Source of the DNA: Mariprofundus sp.
Lineage (GTDB): Bacteria > Pseudomonadota > Zetaproteobacteria > Mariprofundales > Mariprofundaceae
NCBI GenBank assembly: GCA_021772775.1
Contig: JAJFLH010000029.1
Location: 1 to 64,000, forward strand
DNA: 64,000 bases
Reading direction: 5' to 3'
The notes beneath the pieces are model-generated. The model was not told where the DNA came from. It ran no database searches and saw only the letters and a program-made list of their open reading frames with translations. Both the position numbers and the translations under genes were made by a program. Shown here piece after piece: positions 45,736-57,147 of this stretch; the stretch's first letter is position 1, and every line of letters starts with the position of its first letter.

Positions 45736-46149
45736 ATGTCTATTCATATTGATGATGATGTAGTAATCACTGAGGTTTTATCCTCCATCCTTAGCACCAA
45801 AGCTGAAATCATTATCTGTTTTGAAAGTGCCAAAGCCTACATCACACATATGAATTCAAACCACTTTCATGAGCCAAAACTTATCCTTACTGATGTACTT
45901 ATGGATGGCATCAGTGGATTTGAATTGGTCAAATTCATTCGCAAAAAGAGCTCTGATGTTAAAATCATCGTGATGTCCGGTTATTACGGTCATACCTCCG
46001 GTACACCTGACGGATTACATATTGATGCTACGCAATGCAAACCTTTTGACATTGAAGATCTACTATCGCTAGTTTCACGTTTACTGCAAAAAACTAACTC
46101 ATTTCATAAGAACAAAGCGATCTTTAGTGCTTTGAAAGCGCCCCATTGA
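45736..46149 (+). CDS. Single-domain response regulator
   Basis: A 137-residue CheY-like receiver with a very short N-terminus: the acidic pair comes at MSIHIDDDVV. The phosphoacceptor lies in LILTDVLMDGISG, the switch Ser in VMSGYY and the Lys in QCKPFD. A non-conserved tail of about 20 residues ends it. The motifs are complete, so it can probably be phosphorylated. It may work with the divergent NarL-type regulator or with the chemotaxis run, whose last gene converges on it. Confidence 0.82.
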   Translation: MSIHIDDDVVITEVLSSILSTKAEIIICFESAKAYITHMNSNHFHEPKLILTDVLMDGISGFELVKFIRKKSSDVKIIVMSGYYGHTSGTPDGLHIDATQCKPFDIEDLLSLVSRLLQKTNSFHKNKAIFSALKAPH

Positions 46150-46256
46150 TGATCTCTATTGCGCCAACATCAAGGATAAAATGATCTCATCCCTGCTCTT
46201 TATCGTGACAGGCTCAGCACTTTTCAAACATGCGAAACTTCATCATCCATTGAGGC

Positions 46257-47387
46257 TTAATCATCATCTGTAAACAGATCGATTTCATCCGTCTGATTTT
46301 GGCCACAATGGGGGCAGTATTTATGTTCTGAAGATACCGGTTTGTCGCAGCCAAAACAGACTTTGGTCATATTCACCATACGCCCGACGCGCACTGCAAT
46401 CACCGCTGTCATCATAGCCACCACACAGATACCAATGAGAATCAATGCACCACCCAAAATCATGCCTCCAGCAGTATGCGGTACCAGATCACCATAACCA
46501 ACTGTACTCATGGTAACCAGACTCCACCATGAGCCTACAAATGCATTTTGAAAGGTCTCAGGCTCAAGCATATAAGCCAGATTGCCGGCAAATATTGATA
46601 CTGCTGTAATGGTCGCTAAAACGGCAAGAATCATATGTACAGCATCGGATACAGAGCGTAAAAGCGTGCTTAAGACTGGGAAATACTGCGCCAGTTTCAT
46701 AATGCGCAACAGGCGGAACAGGCGCATAATCGCTGAGCCTGGGCTACCAAAGAAAAGTGGAACAATCGTCAAAAAGTCAATAATTCCGTAAAAACCAAAC
46801 ACATATTTCCCGCGCTCTTTGGCTGCATAAATCCGCAACAGGTACTCGATCAAAAAGACATACAACACGCCCATTTGAAAGTTGAAGATGATATCGCCCC
46901 ACTGTGAGTGAATCTCCGGCACAGTATTCAGCATAGAGATTACTACAGTAGCGAGAATCAGAGCGAGGATGCCGTAATTCACGACCTTGCCAGCCGTTGA
47001 ACTCATATCAAACAGATAGCGGTTTAGCTCTTCTTTAAACTGTTTGGATTGCTTATGAGATTGATCAGAAGCTGATTGTTCAGCCACAGCGGCTTGTTGC
47101 ATGGCCTCCATAGACAGCGGAGCTGTGTTTCCTGCATCTGCTGCAGACTGCTCCTCCAGCGCCTCTCTCTGCATACGCTGCATCGGTGTCTCATCCGGAT
47201 CGGTGCTAGCTCCAGCCTGAATAGCATCAGCTTTTGCCTGTTCTTCTAAAGCTTCACGCTGCATTTTCTGCATAGGCGTTTCAACTTCTTCAGCTGATTC
47301 AGTTACCAGCGAGCCATCGGCTGCTGCTTGCTCAGCTTCAGCCTCTTTCTGCATCTCTGCGAGAGCTTTTCTTGTCGCTTCATCCAT
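46257..47387 (-). CDS. Voltage-gated potassium channel with N-terminal repeats and C-terminal zinc ribbon
   Basis: The 376 residues begin with four degenerate repeats ending in (A/L)xEQxxAD (about 8-24, 38-54, 68-84 and 91-108; two contain MQREALEEQ). A six-helix channel follows: S4 is AIMRLFRLLRIMKLAQ (residues 219-234) and the potassium filter is TVGYGD (295-300). After S6 a CxxC..CxxC zinc ribbon (C344, C347, C358, C361) leads to the tail DEIDLFTDDD. It is the last gene of the chemotaxis run, 47 bp after the CheZ-like gene. The repeats and ribbon suggest protein contacts, perhaps with chemotaxis components. Confidence 0.88.
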   Translation of the reverse strand: MDEATRKALAEMQKEAEAEQAAADGSLVTESAEEVETPMQKMQREALEEQAKADAIQAGASTDPDETPMQRMQREALEEQSAADAGNTAPLSMEAMQQAAVAEQSASDQSHKQSKQFKEELNRYLFDMSSTAGKVVNYGILALILATVVISMLNTVPEIHSQWGDIIFNFQMGVLYVFLIEYLLRIYAAKERGKYVFGFYGIIDFLTIVPLFFGSPGSAIMRLFRLLRIMKLAQYFPVLSTLLRSVSDAVHMILAVLATITAVSIFAGNLAYMLEPETFQNAFVGSWWSLVTMSTVGYGDLVPHTAGGMILGGALILIGICVVAMMTAVIAVRVGRMVNMTKVCFGCDKPVSSEHKYCPHCGQNQTDEIDLFTDDD

Positions 47388-47434
47388 ACAGCAGAGCTGT
47401 ACCCTTCATCCGAATTAGCCAGCCATCATGTAGA

Positions 47435-48412
47435 TTAAAATAGGTCAACATCACCTTCATCCATACTTTCCTGTGAAACAGGATTCGTATCTTCCAACTT
47501 CAGCGCCTGATGATATTCCATCATCGTAATATGAATGACTGAGACACGGCTGGTATACTCTTCCATGGTGATATCAGATTGCTCCAACCCTTTCAGTCCA
47601 TCGGTCAGAATCGACAACATACCTTCCATACGTTCCAGATGCCTATCGGTATAACCTAAGCTCTGTCTGGAAATATCTTCAAATTGAAGCGCTCGAATCG
47701 CTGATCCCAAATGCTGGCGAATGCCTGCATTAACCTGTGTAACAGTAGATCGGCTATTCGACACAAAGGTATTGATATCGAAAAAGTGCTGTACGATCTG
47801 CTCCACTTTGGCTTTGGACGCAAACACTTCGTCCATATCCTTAGAGGCAATTTTATCAATTAAAGCGTGCGTTTTTTTAAACACAAACATTGTTTCTCGA
47901 CTAAAATCAGCCTGCTGTTGCTGTTGCTCACGCAGCTGTATGGCAAATTGCTGCATGGTTCCTGCATCCATAGAGTCCGATTCAACGCAGAGCAGAAGCT
48001 TCTCCATCGTTGCATTTTTCTGTTTATCCATCTCTTCCATCTGTTCCAAACGGATACGCAGCACATCCATTGCTGTCAGTGCACGCAGATTATTTTTACT
48101 GCTAAGCAATAAAGTATCAACCAGATCCGTTAAAATCTGACTGGCACTTTCTGCCTGCTGAAAAATATTCTTATCGTTCTCAGCACCAACCACCTGCATC
48201 ATCAGAGCAGTCATGGTATTCATCTGATCATTCGTGGCGGAATGAATAGAGCCAAAGGCATCATGCAAAGAAGCAATAGCATCTTCCAATAGCGACTTGA
48301 TCTGATCGGTTTGAGAACGGATTGCGCCAACTTCAGATAATACGCTCTCTTGCATATCATGAAATACAGCAGACATCGATTGTGATAATTGAGAGTCAAT
48401 TTTATTTTGCAT
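47435..48412 (-). CDS. CheZ-like helical protein, candidate CheY-P phosphatase
   Basis: This 325-residue all-helical protein lies 10 bp after cheB in the chemotaxis run. Near the C-terminus it has ALQFEDISRQSLG with D246 and Q250, the D-x3-Q spacing of the catalytic CheZ pair (D143/Q147 in E. coli). Long heptad-like helices precede it, including a Gln-rich stretch (EQQQQQADF). It ends in a flexible acidic tail, GDVDLF, reminiscent of the CheY-binding CheZ tail. Overall similarity to CheZ is low, so the phosphatase role is inferred. No membrane helix is present. Confidence 0.7.
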   Translation of the reverse strand: MQNKIDSQLSQSMSAVFHDMQESVLSEVGAIRSQTDQIKSLLEDAIASLHDAFGSIHSATNDQMNTMTALMMQVVGAENDKNIFQQAESASQILTDLVDTLLLSSKNNLRALTAMDVLRIRLEQMEEMDKQKNATMEKLLLCVESDSMDAGTMQQFAIQLREQQQQQADFSRETMFVFKKTHALIDKIASKDMDEVFASKAKVEQIVQHFFDINTFVSNSRSTVTQVNAGIRQHLGSAIRALQFEDISRQSLGYTDRHLERMEGMLSILTDGLKGLEQSDITMEEYTSRVSVIHITMMEYHQALKLEDTNPVSQESMDEGDVDLF

Positions 48413-48422
48413 AGCTATATCC

Positions 48423-49490
48423 TCAGCAATTCAAATTTTTCATCAGCGCCTGTGCAATTTTCCCAAGCGGTTTTACATCTTTTGCTGCTCCCAACTTATA
48501 AGCAGCTCCCGGCATACCCCAAACTACACTGGAGGCTTCATCCTGAACCACGGTATAAGCACCGGCATCCAACATCTCTTTCATCCCTTCAGCACCATCT
48601 GCCCCCATACCTGTAAGCATCACACCAAGGGCATTAGGACCAGCATTCTGAGCTACCGAACGAAACATCACATCGACGGATGGACGGAAACGATTCACTG
48701 GCGGGCCATCATTAAGACTACAGACATAACGGGCACCATCACGTTTCACCAACAGATGCCGGTCACCGGGAGCCAGATAGACATGACCTGGAATAATCTG
48801 CTCCCCATGCTCGGCCACTTTCACTTTCATCTGACAACAGGCATCCATACGTTGTGCATATGAATCACTGAATGCGCCTGGTAGATGCTGACTGATCACA
48901 ATCGCAGGAAAACTGGAAGGCAACGACCTCAATACTTCAGGTGTGGCCTGTGTTCCTCCAGTTGATGCACCCAACGCAACAATCTTCTCGGTTGTCGTAA
49001 AGTGGCGTTTACCCGTTTTTCTTGCCAGTACCGAATCAGTTGTATTACGTTCTGACACTTCAAGTAATTTTACCGGTGCGCGTGATTTTGCCCGCACATG
49101 TACTCCTGCAGCCATGCGTACCTTGGCAACAATCTCATCGGCATAATCTTCCAGGCCACCACCAAGGGCCGCTGGTTTACTAACAAAATCAACAGCACCC
49201 AATTCCAGCGCATCCAGAGTGACATCTGCACCCTTCTGGGTTAATGATGAGACCATGACCACAGGCATAGGCCTTAAGCGCATGAGGTTCCCCAAAAAGG
49301 TTAGCCCATCCATACGTGGCATCTCTACATCCAGAGTTAATACATCAGGATTAAGCTGCTTAATCTTTTCTCGGGCTATTAATGGATCTTGAGCCGTTCC
49401 AACAACTTTAATACCTGCCGCACCATCGAGCATTTTTGTCAGCAATTGACGCACCAGCGCTGAATCATCGATAATTAATACTTTGATCAA
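48423..49490 (-). CDS. cheB: Chemotaxis protein-glutamate methylesterase
   Basis: This cytoplasmic enzyme demethylates MCPs and deamidates them when phosphorylated by CheA. The receiver has [10 protein letters not shown] and [12 protein letters not shown]; the catalytic triad is visible in GASTGGTQA (Ser), SQHLPGAFS (His) and [10 protein letters not shown] (Asp). At 355 residues it is of usual length. Its start overlaps the cheD stop by 4 bp. Confidence 0.97.
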   Translation of the reverse strand: MIKVLIIDDSALVRQLLTKMLDGAAGIKVVGTAQDPLIAREKIKQLNPDVLTLDVEMPRMDGLTFLGNLMRLRPMPVVMVSSLTQKGADVTLDALELGAVDFVSKPAALGGGLEDYADEIVAKVRMAAGVHVRAKSRAPVKLLEVSERNTTDSVLARKTGKRHFTTTEKIVALGASTGGTQATPEVLRSLPSSFPAIVISQHLPGAFSDSYAQRMDACCQMKVKVAEHGEQIIPGHVYLAPGDRHLLVKRDGARYVCSLNDGPPVNRFRPSVDVMFRSVAQNAGPNALGVMLTGMGADGAEGMKEMLDAGAYTVVQDEASSVVWGMPGAAYKLGAAKDVKPLGKIAQALMKNLNC

Positions 49491-50113
49491 AACAGGTCGA
49501 CCTCCCCACCAACAGGTGCATCTTCAATATTACGAAAGTATTTCTTCTCTCGTTCAAGCACTGTGTCATTGTGCAAACTTTGTAATCTTTTCATCATTAC
49601 ACGTCCAGTTTTGGGGAAATAATAGATCTTGCGTGGATAATTACCGTTTAGGTCCTGTGAAACGACGGGTAAGCCCTCTTCACGCAGGTAATCGAGTACA
49701 AATTTAACATTACAATCACCAATATCTGACATCCCGCGTACAATACGCCCGCCACCAAATAGCTTTACCTCAAGATTCTGGCGCATACCACCATGTGATA
49801 AAATATCATTAATCAGATGCTCCATGGCATAGTTACCAAAACGGGTAATATTATCCACCACACCACTTTTCCATTGTTTACGTTCACCTTCATGGATCGG
49901 TAACATGAAATGATTCATGCCACCTATACCAAATACTCTATCCCTGATACAGGCCGACACACATGAGCCCAGTACAGTTACCACAGCCTCTGGTCGTGTG
50001 GTGACATAATATTCACCAGGCAACAGTTTGGCTGTAGGAATATCATGCACGTTATCGAAATAGGTATTGATGTGATCAAAACCAGGCAGACGCATTGAAA
50101 CAGGAATGACCAT
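49487..50113 (-). CDS. cheD: Chemoreceptor glutamine deamidase
   Basis: CheD deamidates glutamines on receptors and, in many bacteria, binds CheC-type phosphatases. The catalytic Cys is in [12 protein letters not shown] and the His in GGMNHFMLP, as expected. The 208 residues end in a non-conserved tail with GGEVDLF. It lies between cheR and cheB, overlapping cheB by 4 bp and separated from cheR by no base at all. Confidence 0.96.
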   Translation of the reverse strand: MVIPVSMRLPGFDHINTYFDNVHDIPTAKLLPGEYYVTTRPEAVVTVLGSCVSACIRDRVFGIGGMNHFMLPIHEGERKQWKSGVVDNITRFGNYAMEHLINDILSHGGMRQNLEVKLFGGGRIVRGMSDIGDCNVKFVLDYLREEGLPVVSQDLNGNYPRKIYYFPKTGRVMMKRLQSLHNDTVLEREKKYFRNIEDAPVGGEVDLF

Positions 50114-50959
50114 CTAGCTATCCTTTTTAATATAAACAGATTTACCACATAAGGAATAACGCTCGCTCATATTGTGCATCGCCTCAGAGTGACCAAGAAA
50201 AAGATGCCCGCCGGGAATCAACAGATCAGCATATCGATTCATCAACATCTGCTTGGTAGGCATATCGAAATAGATAATCACATTACGACAGAAGATAATA
50301 TCCAGAGGGCCACTCATCGGCCAATCCTGCAGCAGGTTAAGCTGCTTGAAATGGATCATATTCTGTAGCTCAGGACGCACTTTTACATGTGTCGGATGCT
50401 TATTGCTATTTTTCATAAACCAGCGTTTCACTACGCGTTTATCTAAACTTTCAACTCGGGAAATATCATAGACACCCTTCTCGCCATGACTCAATACATC
50501 GGTATCCAGATCCGTCGCCAATATTTTAACATCCCAGTCGGAAGGCACTGTACCTGCCACTGTCATAGCAATCGAATAAGGCTCCTCACCGGTCGAACAG
50601 CCAGCCGACCAGATACGAATGCGTCGACTAACCCGATTGCGTTTCATTAATTCAGGCAATAGCGACTCTTTCAGATAATCAAAATGATGATTCTCACGGA
50701 AGAAGGAGGTCAGGTTTGTCGTGACGGCATTGATAAATTCGCCAAACTCTTCGCTCTTATCACCCTTCTCAATCAGCTTAATGTACTCTCCGAATGAGCC
50801 CATATTGAGCTTGCGCAAACGACGCGACAAACGCCCATAAAGCATGTCCTCTTTTCCTGCCGCCAGCTGAATGCCCGTATGTTTATCCACAATTTTACAC
50901 AATTGTTCATAGTCTTTACGTGTAAATGTAAATTCACGTTTGTTTTCAGGCACTGTCAA
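50114..50959 (-). CDS. cheR: Chemotaxis protein methyltransferase
   Basis: CheR methylates receptor glutamates using SAM. The N-terminal helical domain is followed by the SAM site RIRIWSAGCSTGEEPYSIAM and FCRNVIIYFD, and a small beta-subdomain that in relatives docks on receptor pentapeptides. The 281 residues are of usual size. Two MCPs in the same run end in xWEEF, which would suit such docking. It overlaps the STAS gene by 14 bp. Confidence 0.97.
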   Translation of the reverse strand: MTVPENKREFTFTRKDYEQLCKIVDKHTGIQLAAGKEDMLYGRLSRRLRKLNMGSFGEYIKLIEKGDKSEEFGEFINAVTTNLTSFFRENHHFDYLKESLLPELMKRNRVSRRIRIWSAGCSTGEEPYSIAMTVAGTVPSDWDVKILATDLDTDVLSHGEKGVYDISRVESLDKRVVKRWFMKNSNKHPTHVKVRPELQNMIHFKQLNLLQDWPMSGPLDIIFCRNVIIYFDMPTKQMLMNRYADLLIPGGHLFLGHSEAMHNMSERYSLCGKSVYIKKDS

Positions 50960-51314
50960 ACCTCATACCTTCGGACAAGCCCAGTCTTACAGCTGACTCC
51001 CGTAATTCGTCAGACACAGACACCCACTTGATAGAGATCGCAAGTTGCCCAGCTTCTCTTACAAAAGCATAGAGTAGCTGCGTTCCAGCACTATCTACCC
51101 GGCTCAATGCTTCTGATTGAATAGTTACATCAATATTGGCTTGTAAGATAGCAGATAACTTATGATGCATCGTTTCTGCTTCTACCATGCCAAGACTACC
51201 TTCAAGTACAATATCACCTGAAACTGGTTCCTTCTCAACGACATCTTCGCTTTCAGATGTACTCGCAACAATCCAATCCAGTGCTTCACCTTCAGTTGCA
51301 TTCGTCATATTCAC
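50946..51314 (-). CDS. STAS-domain protein (MlaB-like)
   Basis: A 122-residue cytoplasmic protein whose C-terminal ~80 residues form a STAS domain: GDIVLEGSLGMVEAETMHHKL, ALSRVDSAGTQLLYAFVREA with the Ser that is phosphorylated in anti-sigma antagonists. The N-terminal 40 residues are acidic and probably flexible. STAS genes are often found between MCP and cheR in such clusters; the role there is unclear. It overlaps cheR, so it is co-translated. Confidence 0.88.
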   Translation of the reverse strand: MNMTNATEGEALDWIVASTSESEDVVEKEPVSGDIVLEGSLGMVEAETMHHKLSAILQANIDVTIQSEALSRVDSAGTQLLYAFVREAGQLAISIKWVSVSDELRESAVRLGLSEGMRFDSA

Positions 51315-51343
51315 CTCTTAGAAAACTATTCACATTGAACCGC

Positions 51344-54151
51344 CTAAAACTCTTCCCACACATCATCGTCAGTACTCTGTTTCTTTTGTGGGCGTGGTAG
51401 GGGAGCCGCCGCCTGCTTGCGTGACTCTTTTGCTTTGGATCTCTGAGGTTGAGCTTTCGCTGCAGTCGCAACCGGAGATGTGGAACCTTCACCTAAATCA
51501 AACACACCAACCTGCTGGCGTAGTTCATTGGCCTGCTCGCTGAGGTTTTGACTCGCCGCTGCCGACTCCTCTACCAGTGCAGTATTTTGCTGCGTACCGG
51601 CATCGAGTTGGGCAATAGCTTTATTGATTTGATCAATGCCCGATGTTTGTTCGGTGCTGGCTGCAGCAATTTCAGCAATAATGTTACCAACCTTAGCAAC
51701 TGCACCGACAATCTCAGTCAATGCAGAACCCGATTCATCCACCAGTCGACTACCTGCATCAACACTCACTACACTCTGATTGATCAATACCTTGATCTCT
51801 TTTGCAGCTTCTGCACTACGCTGAGCCAAAGACCGGACTTCTGCTGCAACCACTGCAAAACCACGCCCCTGTTCTCCTGCACGTGCTGCTTCCACCGCAG
51901 CATTGAGTGCTAACAGATTCGTCTGGAATGCAATCTCATCAATGACTCCGATAATGTCAGATATTTTTCGGCTACTGGCACTGATATTACTCATCGCTTC
52001 AACGGCCTGATTAGCAACCGATCCACCCTTCTCAGCCTGCTCCTTGGCATCAACAGCCAATTGATTCGCCTGACGTGAATTATCTGCCGTCTGTTGCACT
52101 GTACCGGCAATTTCTTCGATACTGGCTGCCGTCTCTTCCAAAGCTGCCGCTTGCTCCTGAGTACGTGTATTAAGCGTATTATTGCCTTCTGAAATTTCAT
52201 CAGACCCAGTATCCACCTCTTTGGCAGTTCGGATCACATTACCAATCACTTCAGACAGTTTTTCTGAGGTATCGTTGGTTGACTGCTTAATATCATCAAA
52301 TGTGCCTTCGTAATCGTTGCCAATACGATGTGTTAAATCACCGCGATTGAGTGCATCTACAGCTTTGCCAATATCATCAAATGCCTGCTCCAGAGTACCG
52401 TTAAGCGTATTCACCATTTCAGACAGTTGGGCAAAGAAACCTGATTTATCATCCAGTCCTATGCGCTCTGAGAAGCTACCCTGTTGTGCTGCAGAGAAGA
52501 CTTTAGCAATCTCTTTCTCCACTTTAATTTCAACTGTACGGTCATCCCACTCCACAATTGTAGCAATACGCTCACCGGCTTCGTTCTGCACTGGAGTCGC
52601 CGCGACCTTCACTACAAAATCATCGTCAAACGCAATATCATCAGAAACATATTGCCCTTGAAGACTATCAAGTAGACGACGTTGATGAGATGGATCTTTA
52701 TGGAACATATCAACATTAGTTCCCATCACCTTATCTGCATCAAAGTCACTGATCTGCTTGCGAATAAATTCCTGATTGGATTTAAACAGGCGATCTGCTG
52801 CAAGATTGGTATAGAAGATATTGTAATCATTATCAGCGATCTGCACTGGTGATGCGACCTGATCCAGAGCATTTTTAATTTTCAGCGCTTCATTGGCCTG
52901 TTCAGTCACCCGCAGAATGGAGTAGCCCTGACATGTCTGCATCGACTTCATGCTATCGAGCATATCGCCAATTTCATCGGTATCACCAATATCTACCCAA
53001 TCAAAATAATTACCTTCCTGAATAGAGTCTAGCTTGTCAGATGTGTATTTCAGGCGTCGGATCAAACCACGCAGCAATATCCATGAAAACACCAGAGCCA
53101 ATATAAGAGACATCACAGCCGATATGGTCGAATGATTACGAATTTCCACAAAAGCCTCTTCAGCTCCTGATGCCTCTTCTTCGCTCACCCGTGTTTGAAT
53201 GGTGCCAAACAGATGGTCAGTTTTTTGCATTTTTTCGTAATCTTCATTGTTGAGGTGAATAACGATTTCGTTAAACCTACCTTCCTCTTCTTCCTGCATC
53301 GCAACCTTCACAGGTTTTAGCGTGTTGCCAATATATGCCTCTACGGATTTGACGAATTCACTGGCTGCTGCTCTCTCCTCTTCGCCCAAATCAGCAGCTT
53401 CAATCAAGCCAATATCTTGTTTCACCTCAACTAACATCTCATCCATAAATTTGATGCTATGTTGATAGGCTTCCGGCTCCAAAATAGTCTGAGTCCTTTT
53501 CAAATCGATCATCACAGCTAATACCGACATATTGATATTGGCTGCAGCCAATGCCACCCGGCGGTCATTGCCGGCCATCTTCAGATCATCATGCATCTCT
53601 CCCAAGCCAGCCAGAGTAAGCAACCATGAACCGGTTAATAGCACAGCAGTAAGCAGAATGGTTGCAGCAATTTTCTGCCATATTTTCATTCTTTTAATAA
53701 AATTAATTTTTTCTAACAGTGACTTTTTACCCAGAATAACCTTGCCGCTATTGATATCTGCATAGAGAGCTGCAGCTGCGTCGATTTGCTGACGTGTGGG
53801 TTTAGTGCGCACGGATAGATAACCGGTGATGCGACCATTTTCTACAATGCCCGTCACATGCGCATGAACCCAGTAAAAATCACCATTTTTAGCACGGTTT
53901 TTAACAAAACCTGTCCAGGGTTTACCGGCTTGAATGGTATCCCAGAGCCATTGGAATGCAGCTTCCGGCATATCTGGATGGCGAACAAGATTATGACTCT
54001 TACCAATCAGTTCTTCATTCGAATAACCACTGACATTCATAAAACACTGATTAACTCCAGTGATCCGCCCTTTCAGATCTGTCTCCGAAATAATGACCTG
54101 CCCTTCAGCCATCACTATTTCGTTGTCTGTTACCGGTAGATTTCTTTTCAT
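51344..54151 (-). CDS. Aer-like PAS methyl-accepting chemotaxis protein
   Basis: The 935-residue protein starts with an Aer-type PAS domain ([33 protein letters not shown], split view; [19 protein letters not shown]), of the kind that binds FAD in Aer and senses redox or oxygen. Two membrane helices (about 160-180 and 345-365) flank a periplasmic helical bundle, then HAMP, a second PAS and the MCP signalling domain ([16 protein letters not shown]). A Lys/Pro-rich linker ends in DDDVWEEF, a CheR-tethering pentapeptide. It lies 30 bp before the STAS gene in the run. Confidence 0.95.
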   Translation of the reverse strand: MKRNLPVTDNEIVMAEGQVIISETDLKGRITGVNQCFMNVSGYSNEELIGKSHNLVRHPDMPEAAFQWLWDTIQAGKPWTGFVKNRAKNGDFYWVHAHVTGIVENGRITGYLSVRTKPTRQQIDAAAALYADINSGKVILGKKSLLEKINFIKRMKIWQKIAATILLTAVLLTGSWLLTLAGLGEMHDDLKMAGNDRRVALAAANINMSVLAVMIDLKRTQTILEPEAYQHSIKFMDEMLVEVKQDIGLIEAADLGEEERAAASEFVKSVEAYIGNTLKPVKVAMQEEEEGRFNEIVIHLNNEDYEKMQKTDHLFGTIQTRVSEEEASGAEEAFVEIRNHSTISAVMSLILALVFSWILLRGLIRRLKYTSDKLDSIQEGNYFDWVDIGDTDEIGDMLDSMKSMQTCQGYSILRVTEQANEALKIKNALDQVASPVQIADNDYNIFYTNLAADRLFKSNQEFIRKQISDFDADKVMGTNVDMFHKDPSHQRRLLDSLQGQYVSDDIAFDDDFVVKVAATPVQNEAGERIATIVEWDDRTVEIKVEKEIAKVFSAAQQGSFSERIGLDDKSGFFAQLSEMVNTLNGTLEQAFDDIGKAVDALNRGDLTHRIGNDYEGTFDDIKQSTNDTSEKLSEVIGNVIRTAKEVDTGSDEISEGNNTLNTRTQEQAAALEETAASIEEIAGTVQQTADNSRQANQLAVDAKEQAEKGGSVANQAVEAMSNISASSRKISDIIGVIDEIAFQTNLLALNAAVEAARAGEQGRGFAVVAAEVRSLAQRSAEAAKEIKVLINQSVVSVDAGSRLVDESGSALTEIVGAVAKVGNIIAEIAAASTEQTSGIDQINKAIAQLDAGTQQNTALVEESAAASQNLSEQANELRQQVGVFDLGEGSTSPVATAAKAQPQRSKAKESRKQAAAPLPRPQKKQSTDDDVWEEF

Positions 54152-54200
54152 GTGTACTCCTGCATCTGACTATATTGATTCTGGATCTACGACGTTGTAA

Positions 54201-56573
54201 CTAAAATTCTTCCCACACATCATCATCTTCAACCGTACCAGGCTTAGGATATGATGGTTTAGGCGCCTTCTTAACTACTGAGCTTTTCACATTACGGGGT
54301 GGTTTAGATGCCGATGAGAGCTTTTTTTTCGCTGGCCGAGTTCTGTCAACCTTGCTCTTAGGGTTTTGGTCCAGATTAAATATTGCCACTTGCTGACGTA
54401 GATTATTAGCCTGATCACTCAAGCGTTGACTAGCCGCAGCCGACTCTTCCACCAAAGCGGTGTTCTGCTGGGTACCTGAATCGAGTTGAGCAATGGCTTT
54501 ATTGATTTGCTCAATGCCTGAAGACTGCTCAGTGCTGGCCGCTGCTATCTCAGCAATAATGTCTCCAACTTTGACAACAGCGCCAACAATCGTTGTCAAA
54601 GTGGCACCCGACTCATCAACCAAACGACTGCCAGCATCAACACTTTCCACGCTTTGATTGATCAACAGCTTAATCTCTTTAGCAGCTTCTGCACTGCGCT
54701 GAGCCAAAGAACGGACTTCAGCTGCAACCACAGCAAACCCACGTCCTTGCTCACCTGCCCTTGCCGCTTCCACTGCCGCATTCAAAGCCAACAGATTGGT
54801 TTGGAATGCAATCTCATCAATGACACCAATAATATCGGCAATTTTACGACTACTGGCACTGATATCAGCCATCGCAGCAACGGCCTGTTCAGCAACTTTG
54901 CCGCCATTCTCAGCCTGCTCTCTGGCATCAACCGCCAATTGATTGGCTTGGCGGGAGTTATCTGCCGTTTGCTGCACAGTGCCGGTGATCTCTTCAATAC
55001 TGGCGGCGGTCTCTTCCAAAGCTGCAGCCTGCTCTTGTGTACGATTATTAAGAGTATTATTGCCTTCAGCAATTTCGTTGGAGCCAGCATCCACCTCTTC
55101 GGAAGAATCAATCACACTACCGATCACTACAGATAGTTTTTCAGCCGTATTGTTGTTGGCCAGTTTAGCTGTCTCGAAAGAACCGCTATAACTATTGCTA
55201 ATGCGATAGGTCAAATCACCGTCTTCCAAAGCCATCAAACCTTTAATAAGATCATTCACACCATTTTCAGTAATATCGAGCAAATCATTCAAAGAGTGAC
55301 TCAAATCACACATCTGACCTTCAAGCGCGCTGGTGTCGATGCGTTTGGACAGTTCACCGCGTTTAGCTGCCTCAACCATACCTTTCACATCATGCTCAAT
55401 CAGACTTTCAATACCCTTTTCTATGGTAACATCTTGCCACTCGGTAACGATTGCAATGCGCTTACCGTTAGCATCGACAACTGGATTAGCAATAATTCTC
55501 ACCCAACTACCACCAAGATTCATATCCTGCGATGTATACGTTGATGATAGTTTATCCAACAAAGTACGCTGATGTGACGGGCTCTTATGGAACACATCAA
55601 TGCATTTACCCATAAGTTTTTGTGCATCAAAGTTAGGCAACACCTTTTTAAAGTTGGCTTGATTAGCCTCCAACATGGCCTGCATAGATCTGTTGATATA
55701 GGTAATCTTATAATCATTATCAGCCATCATGACATTGGCGGTGACACTATCGAGTGCCGTATTGATGCGCATAGCCTCTGCTTTGTCTGCATTAAGTTTG
55801 GCAAGCAGTTCACTCTGCATGCGCTCCATCGAATGAAACAGACCACCGATTTCGTCAGAGCGATCTGTATGCAGGGTATCGACAAACTGCCCTGATGCAA
55901 TTCGACTGGCCCCATTAGCAGCAAGCTGCAACGGCTTGGATACTATGCGTTTGAGTAACAAATTGATCAGTATCAGCCCCACCATTAAAAGCAGCGCGTT
56001 GGTAATAATGCTTTTCCAAAATGCATTCTCAATGGCTTTGTAAGTAGGCTCCAATGTCATACTGATGCGAACACCACCCAATGTCTCGCCTATTGAGCCA
56101 TTATGGCATGACGTACAATCGACACCCCGGGTGTTTTCACTCGTCTTAAATGGTAAAGCAACGGTAATGGACCGCTGCCCATTGATCTCAGACTCTTCAT
56201 TAACAATATTACCTGCCAGCACCTGCGTATCGATACTATCAACCGCAGTTTCATTGGCTAAACCTTCACCATACTCCTCTGTGACACTATCACCACGCAG
56301 AAAGCGTACATCCAGCACATTATTCCCGGCTTTTAGCTTCTCCCTCAATGTTTCCCGCTCATCCATGCTGCCGCCCAACATCAGCATATTCAGACTATCA
56401 AAAACCATGGTGTTTTGATCAGAGACCTGTTGCTTGAACATCTCCAACACACGCTCCTTCTCATCGAGATGAGCCATGAACGTAGAAAACAGCATGATAG
56501 CAATAACAACAGCACATACGGCTGAAATAATTTTTGCAGAGAGTGATTGATGAAGCGCTTTGAGAACGAACAT
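54201..56573 (-). CDS. Methyl-accepting chemotaxis protein with a periplasmic c-type heme motif
   Basis: This 790-residue receptor has a helix at about 14-33, a periplasmic domain (34-188), a second helix (190-210), HAMP, PAS, and the MCP signalling domain. The periplasmic domain carries CTSCH (C153, C156, H157), the covalent heme c attachment motif, followed by [11 protein letters not shown]. The PAS region is close to that of the neighbouring MCP, so the two probably arose by duplication. It ends in DDDVWEEF, a CheR-tethering pentapeptide, after a basic linker. It would be a redox or oxygen receptor if heme is attached. It lies 10 bp after cheW. Confidence 0.93.
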   Translation of the reverse strand: MFVLKALHQSLSAKIISAVCAVVIAIMLFSTFMAHLDEKERVLEMFKQQVSDQNTMVFDSLNMLMLGGSMDERETLREKLKAGNNVLDVRFLRGDSVTEEYGEGLANETAVDSIDTQVLAGNIVNEESEINGQRSITVALPFKTSENTRGVDCTSCHNGSIGETLGGVRISMTLEPTYKAIENAFWKSIITNALLLMVGLILINLLLKRIVSKPLQLAANGASRIASGQFVDTLHTDRSDEIGGLFHSMERMQSELLAKLNADKAEAMRINTALDSVTANVMMADNDYKITYINRSMQAMLEANQANFKKVLPNFDAQKLMGKCIDVFHKSPSHQRTLLDKLSSTYTSQDMNLGGSWVRIIANPVVDANGKRIAIVTEWQDVTIEKGIESLIEHDVKGMVEAAKRGELSKRIDTSALEGQMCDLSHSLNDLLDITENGVNDLIKGLMALEDGDLTYRISNSYSGSFETAKLANNNTAEKLSVVIGSVIDSSEEVDAGSNEIAEGNNTLNNRTQEQAAALEETAASIEEITGTVQQTADNSRQANQLAVDAREQAENGGKVAEQAVAAMADISASSRKIADIIGVIDEIAFQTNLLALNAAVEAARAGEQGRGFAVVAAEVRSLAQRSAEAAKEIKLLINQSVESVDAGSRLVDESGATLTTIVGAVVKVGDIIAEIAAASTEQSSGIEQINKAIAQLDSGTQQNTALVEESAAASQRLSDQANNLRQQVAIFNLDQNPKSKVDRTRPAKKKLSSASKPPRNVKSSVVKKAPKPSYPKPGTVEDDDVWEEF

Positions 56574-56583
56574 ATTACTACCC

Positions 56584-57096
56584 CTAATCTGAAACTACAT
56601 CAGCAGTGGGAGATGTTCTGGATTTATTGGACAACACCCCTTCTGTCACTAATTTATTGATATCAAGCAGGATGACCATTTTCTCATTCATCGTAGCCAA
56701 CCCGGTCACAAAATCGATGGAGATTGCCCCATCCATCTCTGGTGGTGGTTGCATATCTTTTTGTGCAATGTCGTACACCTCGGAAACCGCATCAACAACA
56801 ATACCCAACACACGCTCTTTACCGTCTGCCAGCACTTTAACGATAATAACCACAGTGGTCGGCCCATATTCGATCTTCTCCAAGCCAAAACGATCACGTA
56901 AATCCACAATAGGAATCACCACACCGCGCAAGTTAATCACCCCCAGTACAAAAGTGGGGGTATTAGGAATCGGCGTCGTATCTTCCCAGCCACGCAGCTC
57001 CTGCACAGTCAGGATATCTACGCCATATTCCTCTTGAGCCAACATAAACGTCAGATATTGTTGTATTTCCGCATCAGAGTTTGCTACTGCTACCAT
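56584..57096 (-). CDS. cheW: Chemotaxis coupling protein
   Basis: CheW links receptors to CheA. The 170 residues show the usual two beta-barrels with [43 protein letters not shown] and [13 protein letters not shown]. The C-terminal ~15 residues are an extra polar tail. It lies 51 bp after cheA and directly upstream of the heme MCP gene. Confidence 0.97.
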   Translation of the reverse strand: MVAVANSDAEIQQYLTFMLAQEEYGVDILTVQELRGWEDTTPIPNTPTFVLGVINLRGVVIPIVDLRDRFGLEKIEYGPTTVVIIVKVLADGKERVLGIVVDAVSEVYDIAQKDMQPPPEMDGAISIDFVTGLATMNEKMVILLDINKLVTEGVLSNKSRTSPTADVVSD

Positions 57097-57147
57097 GTTA
57101 CTCTCCCACTAATTACCAAGCTTTCACTAGGACGGTTTTCACACCAC

